Below are positions 40,401 through 52,400 of a stretch of 64,000 bases of DNA, one piece after another. Every line of letters starts with the position of its first letter. Positions within the stretch are counted from its first letter, which is position 1. The notes under the pieces were generated by a model. It saw only the letters and a list, made by a program, of their open reading frames with translations. It made no database searches and had not been told where the DNA came from. The position numbers and the translations under genes were made by a program. Source of the DNA: Cardiocondyla obscurior (Eukaryota; Arthropoda; Insecta; Hymenoptera; Formicidae). The stretch lies in contig NC_091875.1 in the NCBI RefSeq assembly GCF_019399895.1, positions 5,084,001-5,148,000 of the forward strand, in the 5' to 3' direction.

Positions 40401-43400
40401 GAACGGCCACGCGTCACGTCGCGCAACCACGTTGCACTTATCGACATGCAGCTTGGATAATAAAAAGCGATGGCGCGTTATGCCTTTGCGACTGCACGGC
40501 GCGCAAGGGCATTCTGCATAGTGTGTTGACCCTTTCCTCTCTTGTAGCGGCAAATACCATTGCCACATCCCGACGGTTGCCACAACAAAACGTAACTTTT
40601 CCATATGTTGAAGAGACGCGATATGCAAAGAATGGTACTACATTAAAAAAAATTAAAAAAAAAAAATATACGGAAAAGTGTCATATTTGGCTGACAACGT
40701 AAAAGCGGATCGGTTTATTCTAAGTAGTAATTAAATTAAAATAAATATTAAATTATATTACCCATCGCAAATGTTTCAGAAACGATTTTATTTTTGTTGC
40801 AGGCTCGACCAGCCGGTGACCAGCTCTACGCCCGGAATGGACAACAAAAAGGTAATTTATTTCTTACATTTATCAATAATAAACGTACGATAATTTATAT
40901 CATGTGCTTCCAAAATTACATTTAAGTACGTTAGGTTTTTTTTTTTTTTTTTTTTCCCCCGCGAAAACGCCGTAGATCGAATTTATTTTCACGAAGACGG
41001 TAAAATTACGCGTGATAGAGAACTGACGGGTCGCTGTAAATAACGGTCGTTGCCGCGATCGATTATTACTTACTGTTCGATACCGCAATGTTTAATGAGT
41101 TGTATGCCACCCGCTGGTCTTTATGTGGCAAAGGTTTAGCGACCATCCGGTACTACTCTGCCAATTAGAAGCATCGCTCGAATTAGCGTCGCGCGACTCG
41201 CCGATCACCTAGTTGGCGATAATGGCGAGCGATACGAATCGGCGCCCGTGATTTAATTCGACGCTCGCCGTGGAACGAGGAACGAAAGCGGCGGGATGGG
41301 AAGAGCGAAAGTTTGCCGCGAGAGTTCGACCGCTTTTCCCGTCCCGCGGAAACCAAGTTTTCCTCGGGATCGCCGAACCCTGGGAGTTTCGTCTTTTTTG
41401 GCCGAGCTCGCTCGCGCCCGCTTCCGTCGTCGAGGAACTGCGCGCGAGCAGCTCTCTCTCGTAATTTAACGGATTACCCGGGCGACTCCTCTTCCGTGTC
41501 CGGCTTTTTCGTGGCACGGCGAAAAGCTCGTATAGGAGAAATTTCACGAATGAGACGGACGACTGTACGCGCGCTAATGTTCTCTCTCGCGGCGATTCCC
41601 GATGCGTGACGTTTGACGAGGATCGCATCCCTCCTCGAGAAAAGATCAATCACGAGAAAACTCTCCTCCCGTATCGACAATGCATGCGTTATTTGACGTG
41701 TCTTCCGGCAGAAACAAATGCTTTCAACGGTGCAGTCCTTCCATCGGGCGTGTAAAGTTAGCCTTTGTACGTGCATTGGAATTCCATAGTTCTGTTTAGA
41801 GTTTCAGCTTCCTTTTGAAGAGTTTAAAAGTACTTTCATAATTATAGAAAGAGTTCTGACATTTTTTTAAATAAAAATAAAAAAAAAAAAGAAAAAGATT
41901 TTAAAAACGAGAGACTAACTTTATTTAATTTTTCTCTTTTTCTTTTTCGGTCCAATCGCTTCATTTATATCAGAACTTTTTCTATAATTATAAAAGTACT
42001 TCTAAATTCTTCAAAAAAAAGCTAAAAAATTAATAATAATAATAAAACAGAATTAGGGAGTTTGAATGTACGGGGGCTAATTCTATACGCCCCCTTTCAT
42101 TTGCGATTTCGAATCTCTCGCTACGCACGATACACTCGATACACGCGAGCGTGTTATACACATACGTTTGTCGTTTGCGAGTTCCTCAAAGAAACGTCCG
42201 CGCCACTTTGTATTCTTGAAAAATACAATCCGTGTTATCGGTGTTTCTAAGAGCGTCAGAAAACTACAAGCGTACCAATCGAGGAGAAACAGGGCGCTTT
42301 CCAGAATCTCTTCCCGTTCTCTCGTGTCCTTAGATAAAACGAATCTACGGATTTCTTGTTGATGAAAACCTTTCCGAGATGTGAAATCTGGCAGGCGTCG
42401 CGTTTGAGAGCGTGAAAACGCCGGTACGAGAGCACATCATCGCGTATAACGTTGTCAAGGTTTTCCTAACGCCGCACGCTTTTCCGATGGATTTTCTCGA
42501 CGCTTGTAAACTTAAATTCGCGAATAAATTTGCGATTTACAGTTGTGGAACTTTTAATTGCGTTCAGAATGAGAAGAAGAGTATTAGGAAATGGCACGTT
42601 CGTTCTACATCGTAAGGTGCTTCCTTATGGCGCCACTTCCCGAACAATATTAATGCTAACGTTCCACCGTTCGATACAGCGATATTTCGCCGCTCCGCGC
42701 AATATTCCCTGTGAAGGGAACATGCGAGCGTCGCAAATATGTAAACTATTTTTCGTCGTCGGGTGCACTCGGGGAGATGTCTCGTAAAATTTCAAGGGAA
42801 AAACGGAAAAGCAGGTGGAACCGGACGAGATATAGCGAGCGGTAAATTATTCATTTCCACGTCAGGAATGGAGTTTCGAGTGTTTCCCACGACCCTCTCC
42901 AATCTTTTGTGCCGAGACCGATACGCTACCGCTCTTTTGCGCATGTATTTTTAAATCTGATGGGAAGGCGGAGGGAAATCGATAGCGAGCTGCATAATAC
43001 ACCGGTCTATTTCGAGGATTAAATCCGACTGGACTTTGGAAAGGCACGTGTACGTCATTGAAAATGCATCTGTCCAATACGCGTTTACCGAGCAATTATT
43101 TAGCGATTATTTTATTTATCGTGTACCACAAGTATTTTTCTTACTTTATTCCTTCCCCGATAAACGTCACGAGAGGACGAATTTAACGTTCGAATGACGA
43201 TCGCGCCGAACACCCAGCGATACTTTCTTCCTTTTTTCGTTGCTTTTCATTATCCGACAGACGTTTCGTAGTGGCGTGACAAAATTTTTGTCGGCCAACA
43301 GTAATTTTGTATGATAACGTAGCGCTTCGGCAATCGGGAAAACGGATTTCGATCAGTCGTATTCGAGAAGACGCCGGGAATAAAAGATGCCGAGATCTCA

Positions 43401-46400
43401 GCCGAATGCTGATCGCGCCGAGCGAGAAAGATTCCAAATTTCATCGGTGATTTATTGCCTCCACTTTTCTATCTTCATCCCGCGAGCTCGCGTTCACGGT
43501 GTATGTCCTTTGCGTTTAGAAAATTGCTTCGAAATTATTCAATAATACCTTATTTCAACGTGCCGCGCGATATGACATCTTCAATATCTTATATCTAATA
43601 AACAACGTCACGTTTCGCGCATTTCTCAACGTATTAAAAAAAAGTCGCGACGAAATATCTAATAATTTTTACATATTGTACGGATGACGTTTCAAAATTG
43701 TTTAACCCAATTTTTTATTCCTTTTTTTTTTACTTTAACTTTAAGCTCTTTAAGGCATAGAATATTTGGTAAGTTGAATTTAATCAACGTTAGTGTAACG
43801 TCGCTTAGCGTCTTATGACCGTTGTAAATGGGCCGTTTTGATAGGAAAGGATGCGTTTTACAGATTGTCCAGTCGAACACGCCACCCGCCGTACCTGTTC
43901 AAGTACGTAGCAAACACGATGGCTCGGGGGTGGCGGCTTCCGTATCGGGGGTGCGCAGACGGAGCGGCCCTCAAGGGGGTCTGCGCTCGCCCGCCGCGAA
44001 AAGGCCCCTTTCCGCCCCCGTTGCACTGCAGGGATGGTTGCATAAACAGGGCTCGGAGGGTCTCATGTTGTGGAAGAAACGATGGTTCGTCCTCTCCGAG
44101 TACTGCCTCTTTTATTACAAGGGTAAGTCCGCCATTTATATTTATTTCGCGCACTTGAGTGCTTTTTATCTCGCTACCAGCAAATGCTCTCGGGTATAAC
44201 GGCGTTGTTGTATTAATAATGATATGCAATGATTATAATGGGCTTTATTAGTCGAAACGTTATTACTCATTCGGCATTCAGTTTAGTAACACGGCAGATG
44301 TAACGTTTATTCGGCGCGTAATTATCAATCGACATTATGGGCTGAAATAATCATTAATAATTATCCCAGAAGCTCCTATTAATCACCGATCTGACGAAAA
44401 TTATTAAGTTAATTATTGGTATAAATAAGTTCTCTTTCTTTCTCTTTCGCATCGATTGTTTCGTGTGAATTGGACAAACGGGGACAAACGCAGTTGTGCT
44501 GATCATTTCGTCCAAAATTAATTCAGACTGAAATTTTGGCTTATCCGAAACGCAACGATAATTCAATTCGTTCACTGATATGTTTGTTAGAGTCATGAGA
44601 GTTAAACAGTAATCAGTGAAATACTAAAGAAAGAGCTTTATGGTTTCTTTTTTTTACGATTAAAAAATTAAATCACAAAAGTTAATATCGCGACAATGCG
44701 CAGTGCGAACGCGTGTGTTTCACGAGTGATGTAAAATTAAACTTTGTAATTTGATTTAGAAATAAGACCAGGGTGATTTTTGCAGCTTTAACTACAACGT
44801 AACAATTTACTAATTTTCAGGCCCGGAGGAGGAGAAACTTCTAGGTTCGATATTACTACCTTCGTATAGAGTTACCGTCTGCAAACCCGAGGACAAAGTC
44901 AACAAGAAGTTTGCCTTCAAGGCCGAACATGCGAACATGAGGACTTACCACTTCGCGGCAGATAGTCGGGAGAGTATGAACCAGTGGGTGAACGCTCTGA
45001 CTCTGGCGACGCTTTTGCAAGATCCTAGCCCGTAAGTTCTCCGCATGCATTTTTAACTTGCCCCTGCAAAAATAATCGATATAAATTGAGTGTCTTTTTT
45101 TATTTTATTTCATTTTTTTATTTATTATTATAATAATCACTCTCGCTTTCTACTACGTTTCACGCGAGCGTCTCGATTCTCCATATAGCGTATCTCTCTT
45201 TGTGAAAATAATCCCTCGGTTTTGTACTCTCCCTCACTCGTTATTTTCTTCCGTATTCCATTTCGTATTCGTACGGCTCCGTTTTACGCATCGTGCGCAC
45301 CTGTATTTTGTCCGCATGGAAATTTCGTTCAATTTTCCTTATTCTTTATAGTTGACCTCGTTTTCGACACACGCGTAATAATTTTTCAAAATTCATGAAT
45401 TCCAAAACTTTCGAGTATTATTAAAATTTTGCCATATCTGTCACAGACTGCTTCTCTTTCTCTCTCTCTCTCTCTCTCTCGTTCTCAAGTCAGCGTGCAA
45501 ATAAAAGGTCCGCTCTTATTCTTACGGCGAAATCTCCTGCCATTGTCTTAACTCCGCTCGTTGTCTTGAAAGTTGTCATTTTTTAAGACGACATCGCGGC
45601 ATTAAGATCTGTCTGGAGATGCTCGCGAAAATCCCGAAATTAGCCCGGCATCGTGGCGGGGTGACGATGAACATCCCTTTGATGCACCAGAAGGAAACTC
45701 GAATGGCAACGGCTACTGGCATTTATTTGCACGCGAAAATATCGCAATGCGGTCGTCGCTGCGGAGCATCTGTCGTTCGCGCGTTATCGCGGTGTAACTA
45801 ACCAACTCGTTAGTTAGTTAGTTAGTTTCTCGAGAGTTATTCGACCCCGCGAGATACTGCTGGCGGATGAGTCTGGGTTGGTCCGTTGTCCATTAGCACG
45901 TCGTCAGCGACATGCCGACGCTGCACCGGACAACGGACGCTTGTTTCTCATGACGCTTTGTCTTTATTTTTCTTTATCTTTTTTTTTTTTTAGTTAAAAT
46001 TCTATTTGTATGATTCCACTCTCTGTCTCTCTTTCTCTCATTCTTAAAAATATTTTGGAACATTGCGCCGCTTTAAACGTACTTGTTAAGCTAATGTTAA
46101 GAATTAATTTTTTTTCCGCTTAATAATTTATTAATGATCCTGAATTGATTTTCAATTTAGATCGATACTCTTTTTATTATAACCCTACGATTTCTTAACT
46201 GCTGAATTTCCGATTGTCAAGTTAATTTCGATTTTTAACGTAAAATCTTTCTCGGTTTTATAATTACCAGTGCGGGCGAGGCCGCGGTAGTTATAGAGAT
46301 AGCGCAGGACGGCGAACGAAGTGCTCGGCCTAGCGTCTCGTCGATTTCGTCGATCCTGAATCAAAGCGCCGACGACAGCGACTCCGGCTTCCATGGCTTC

Positions 46401-49400
46401 CAATCGCGCGACGATCCTAGCCATGCCTCTAACAACAACTCCAGCCCGAATAGCGCGAACACTGCCTCCTTTCCAAACCTCAGCGGTAGCAACAGCAATG
46501 GCAATTCCGCCAACAACAATCACGCAAGTGATTCGGGTCATCCGATGATGAACGGCTGGGTGCAACAGTCGCCGCAGTACGGTCAGCCAGGCACTTCGCA
46601 GCCGCAGCCGCAGCCACAGTCGCACCAGCAATACGGGCACTTGCTACCGTCGCAGCCGCTGCAGCCAGGCCACTCGCACCAGCACCAGGCATTGCTTCAT
46701 CATCACTTGCCGCATCAGAATGCGCTTCCAATTCATCAATCGTCGCATCCGCACAAACACGTGGTTCAGCAGTCGCCGCAACAGCAGCAGCCTCAACATT
46801 CCGCCGCCGGCAACGTTCAGACGATGCAGCCTATGCCTCGGACGAAATTCGGACAGCCGATTTACGCGAACGCGCCGCCAAAGCCTAGAAGACTGACGGA
46901 CGGCTCCACGGAGTACTCGACGCCGTCGCCGGACGTTGAGTACCGGAAGAGCCCGGTATCGCCGGACGTAACGGTGACCAGCAAGAGCCCGATGTCGGAT
47001 TACGAAAGGAGCAACACGATCTACGGCATGCGGATGAATCAGTCGTCTCAGCAAAGCTTGCGAATCGACAAATCGGGTTTGAATTACTACGGCCAGACCG
47101 TCCAGCTGACCGAGAGGAGGACCCCGGACACGTACGGCCGCAGCGCGAAGCCGAGGAGTAGCAACAGAGGCAACGGTGACTACGAAGAAGTTTACGGCAC
47201 ACCGCAACTTTATCAAAGACCCGCGGGACCGGTGGGTTACACTAAGGGCGCATCACCGGCGCCTATTCCCATCCCTGTGTACGCGCAGCAACATCTACAG
47301 CAACTGCACTCTCCTCTCACACCACCGAACAGTGAGTCTTTGTACATTTTTGCTTTATTCATTATCATTTTTCTTTTTTTTTTTTTTTCGTTTTTAAGGC
47401 AATTCTTACAAAGGCTCGTAATTAGTACGACCAGCATTTTACTCCGGAATAGTAATTTTCTCTCGAAAGAGAAAAAAATGTGAAAATATTTTACGCGTTT
47501 ATAACAATTTCTTTCTGAATCACAAAGCGGGGACTTCTTAGCAGACCGTCGTGAATTCGCGTTGAAAAAAGTTACGGGAGATACGATATACATGTATGCA
47601 TATTGTTGAATAACGAGGATATAAATCCTAAAGTAAAAAAGGTAGAAATAATTTCTTTAGTAATTTTGCAGTGTTGTCATTAACGGGTTGCTGGTATCAG
47701 TTTTAAAATGCAAAAAGAATTCATTGTCCTAAAATCCTTTGAAATCTGTTGAAGAGTTGATTTTTTTTTTTAAGTATTGCAAGCGAATATTAATTTAGCA
47801 AGAGCATAAAATACTATTCAAGTTAAAAATAATTTTAAAATTAAAATAAATACTAGATTATATTCTCTTTCCACGCATCGTTATTTTTTTATAACAAAAT
47901 TAATCTTTATAATAAGTTACAAAACAATACATGATAATAATTAAATCAATTACAAAAATATATTAATAAACAATCGAATTAGATCTTTCCTATCTGATAA
48001 TATAATATCTAACAGCAATAATCGTCGCGTGAATTTAAAGTTCAATTTTTTTTTATTACACAAATTATACGTAGTGCGTGTTAAAAGGAATGTCGGATAA
48101 AGCTTTTACCTAGCTAAGAGCAAAGCGCGATAATAAAAGAAAGATGTTTGTGATTTATCTTCTTTAGTAGCAATGGTGAGACAATCTAGAACTCAACCGC
48201 CGCCACGACCACATAGCGCGGACTTCCTCGAGTATGAGGCAGCAAGACGACCCCAGCAACAGCCCGCGCTATGCGAGAAGCCTCCGGATCAACAAAGACG
48301 CCCGCAGAGGCCTAAATCCAGCTTAGACATAGTGAATCCGTCAGACACGACCAACGACGGTTACTTCTACTCCGAAGAAAGGTATAAGCGCGTAAAAATT
48401 CTTTATCGCGTCGGTGTAGAAAAAAAAAAAAAATGAAAAATTTTAGGAGAGACATTCAATTCTCGCTCGCGCGTGTGTGCTTTAGGTACGCGGCGCAAAT
48501 GCGGCAATCCGCGGTATTCTTGCATCAAACTCCTCAGCATTATCAGCAGCAGAGGAATCAGTCCCTTTCACGCGCCACGATGCAGCCGAAACTGCCGGGT
48601 ATTCGCGATAACACCGACGAAAGTAGAATATCCACGTTACCGGATTCAGCCTGTCCCGCTTTGAGACGCACGCAGCGGGATCACGTACATCAGCAACACA
48701 CGCTGCCCGCTCAGTCGCTGACGCAGAGACATTCCGAGTGAGTCACCAGTATACTGCCCGAATAAATAATTGCACCGTTTTCGAGAACCTCTCAAAAGTT
48801 CCAATTGAATAATTAAAGAAAATAATATTTATTTTAAAACCATATGCACGTACGTGCATATCTTTTTTTTTTTTTTTATGAAAGGTTAAATGCATAAATT
48901 TTAAATAGACATAGCGTACATCAATGAATATTTTAAATGTTAAGAAATGAATTTTTAAAGTATACGTACTGACTCAATTTTTCTCTACTTCGTCGACGTT
49001 TTAAAATAATTTTTAAAAAAAGCTATTATAAACCGCAATTTAGAATGTTATCAAAATAAACGAAAATGATCAGTGTATTTATAAAAGAATTTCCTCTCTC
49101 AAAATTTACGAATCAAAATAACGCATTTATACATCATATTCTCTCGTATCAATTAATGGATTAAACTTAATATTTGGTTACTAATAATAACCCGCAGTGA
49201 TTAAAAAAAAAAAAAAAAAAAGTACGATCAATCATTGTTTCTACCAGGATAATGGGCACCGATCCGAAACTTCGGAGATCTTTGCGCGAGAAAAGCAGCG
49301 AGCCGAACGGTCGTGAGACGCTTCCATACGCCGAGGACAACACAATTCCTCGTAGAATACGCGGCGAGTACGACGGGTGGGGAAGAACTGCGGGTCAGGG

Positions 49401-52400
49401 TGCCCACGGGACCCACATCGCTCAGACGTGTCACGCCGGACACGCAGGTGCCAGCAGACGATGGAGCGAGCAGCAACAATTCTGCAGATCAGCGTCGGCG
49501 CGTCTGCCAAGGACACGATATCCCGCCACTCTTGATCCCGACGACGACGACTACGCCGAGAGGTCCTCCGAACAAGACTCGCGGGATGGTGAACGCAAAA
49601 TTCAGCAGGTAAAAGAAGCTGCCTTCGTAAACTTTAGTTCCCCCGCTTTCCCAAGAAACCTTATAACACTCCGTTGCGCTGTCACCATTATTGCTGTTAT
49701 CGCTGCATTTTGAACGCATCGATCGCGAACTTATAAGACTTCTAAAGAAAATTGACGCGCGTCCTCATTTTATTTTCCAAGAGTTAAGTTTTCACTTCTA
49801 CGCGAGTTAAAAATTTTACTTAAATACGTAAAGTGTTTGTATATAAATTTGCAACGATGATAATTCGTGATATATAAGTGGATTAGTTTCTCGATGTGAA
49901 AGGTACGTACATTATCGAATATGTCTAAGCGAATTTCTCCAAAGCCGCTTTCGGTATCACGGAAAAGCGGAGATGAGTCAGAGCGATACGCTTCCTCGAA
50001 TCAAATACCTGTAGATGGGTCATCAACATTGCTCGTATCAACTTGTATGCACGTGCATACATACAAGACTGCCGTGTCAGTAACATCAGTGGACAAGCGT
50101 GATTCACGCGATAGCCCGTTGCATAGCTGCACACATCTTACGTCATCCTAACTCTCCCGCGTCTTTGCTTTCACCGTCATTCACTCAATGGTTGTCATTG
50201 CTATTACGTTACTCACGTCGTATTAATAATTTCTAATAAAGCCCTTTTCGCTTAAATTTTCAAATTCTATAATCGGGAGTTTAAAATTATTTATCGTAGA
50301 TATTGATATTAATTTCTCTTTACCGATGACATTTCGACTAACGTTATGACTAATTTTATTTTTTATTTTTTTTAATTTTTTTTTTTTTTAGCGCGAAGAA
50401 TCGATGAAGCGATTACTGGAATGGAAGCAGCGCATGCTGCAATCGCCGTTGACGCGAAAGCCATCCGGCTCGGCCAGTCGGGGCAGGACACAAAACGATC
50501 TTTCAAGTTACTACAAGCAACAGGCACTGCTGGATTTGGCAGCGCACGAGGCCGCCGTGGCGGAGGGTCGTCACTCTCGGAGGCGGGAGGACGGGCATCG
50601 CTCGCATGTCAGGAGTAAAAGCTCGGACGGCCGTAGGACTGCCGTTAACGTGCCACGATACAACAGCTATTCCAGCGATGATGAAGGTAGGGCTAGCTCG
50701 CCTGAACTTATCATATAAATAGTAACTTCGGTTGCCCTGCGTAAACGAGGGACTCGGTCGAAATATTAAAGCTCGCGCGCGGCAGACGATTACCTCACTT
50801 TTAAAGAGGATATATGTAATTAGGATTCAGCATTCTCTCATCGAAAATAAACATGCTCGAATTATCGAAAAGATGATGTTTTTGCATATGTAAATTATCT
50901 TTGGAAAAAAATTAAAAAAAAAAGGGAACGAAAAATTGATGAATTTTTGTATCAAATATTTTGATCGCGTCGAGTCCCTCGAAAACGCTTTATTTGTGTG
51001 TTCAATTAGTAGTAGATAATTGACCTCAACTAAAATTAATTCAAATTCTAACATAATGGTATTTAATTGCTAACACGGTGAAAAATCCATGTATATTTGC
51101 TCGCGGAAATAAAGGGAATTTATTTTTTTTTTTATATTTTTTTTTATTTTATTTTTTTTTTTATAAAAACGCACGTCGAGAATTGCATATTTTGTGAATG
51201 GTTTTCGTTACCGTACAATTGAAATATGTCAAGTGATTTTATGTCTATCCTTTCCTTTTTGTTGTAAATAAAATTGCAAGCATGTTTATACTTTTATCAG
51301 TGACATGTAAAAAAAAAAAAAAAAATATGTGTCGTAGTTTAACGCAAATATTTACCCCGATTGTGCGAATAAATGCAATTAATGCAAGGCATCTGAATTA
51401 TTCCTTACGAATTGCAAAACGTTGCAAAATCGTTGCTTTTCTTTCATTTTTATTTACTAACATAATCGTCATGGAACCGATTAACGAAACTGTATCACTT
51501 CAACGAAATGTGAAATAACGATGTAATAAGAGGAAATTAAAAAGCTGGATATCTGCGAGCGTTTTTCCACGGGGCTCCTTCTATCTGCTGCTGTTGGGTC
51601 TAAGCTGGCTGGTGAATGGGAACGATTAACAATCTTAAAACCTACCTGTCTAAATGATCGAATATCGATATCCTATGCGACTTACCATCGACCGTAATCA
51701 GATTATCGTAGAAGATATGGGTCAGCATGGCATGCCAAAGAATTTCACTAACACTACTTGCCGTAGTTACGCAATTACGATCGCTACCTTCCAGCTCGCG
51801 TATTTCGCTATCTACTGATTAACAGTAAAGCCAGATCGGTCGATTATCGAGATCATTGCATCAATTACGATCGAATCGTGCGACAAGAAACTTATATATA
51901 TATTTTTTTAATACTTTAATATTTATTTTTAAATATTATTTGCTGTAAAATTTGACAATTATAAATTTTTTTAACTCGCAAAATTTGTTTAAATATTATA
52001 ATCGTATATATAAATTCAACTTAAATTATTTATAATTTAGGTAAATAAATATTTTTGGTATTCAATGCAATGATCATCGATGTCTCTGTCGCGCTTAACA
52101 AGTTTGCTTAAAATTATCTAATGGGCATAAAAATTGGAATGTATAAACGAAGCTGGGGTGTTTTTCTCTTATGCATATATATAAAACATACATACACGTA
52201 CATTCGCAAGTAACGGACGAACTCGTGTCTTTGTGTTTTGTAACAAACAAATCAGAGCTGGGAGATGTCCGGAGGAAGCGCTCGCGCAGACCCACGCATG
52301 CAGGAAGGAGCCCCCGGCACGTCGGCGACGATCGGTCATCGACGTCCGCCGTCCAGGAGGTCACGATACTCGGAACCGGCCGCACAAACGTTAATCCGAC

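Larger units (their letters stand above)
18702..40802 (+). other. kmr: kmr intron 2 (22.1 kb), no nested gene recognised
   Basis: Donor GTAAGT, acceptor TTTTTGTTGCAG. This very long intron contains many short overlapping open frames on both strands but none with a recognised domain. It includes GC-rich blocks (about 21.7-22.2 kb and 28.3-29.07 kb), TC- and GA-rich microsatellites, a recursive-splice-like site at 25246/25247, and the inverted-repeat element at 38.88-38.94 kb. Long introns of this kind often hold enhancers or alternative first exons, but none can be called from sequence alone. Confidence 0.6.
45032..46270 (+). other. kmr: kmr intron 5 (1.2 kb)
   Basis: Donor GTAAGT, acceptor TAATTACCAG. 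It contains a (TC)n run at 45458-45480, a short GTTA repeat at about 45810-45826, and a two-stem hairpin at 45881-45938. No gene is recognised. Confidence 0.8.

Noticed and set aside
45810..45826. GTTA tandem repeat considered as telomeric
   Set aside because: The unit is four bases (GTTA), not TTAGG, and only four units long. A plain microsatellite.
46644..47216. 190-aa minus-strand ORF
   Set aside because: Antisense shadow of kmr exon 6, created by its codon bias and Gln/His repeats.
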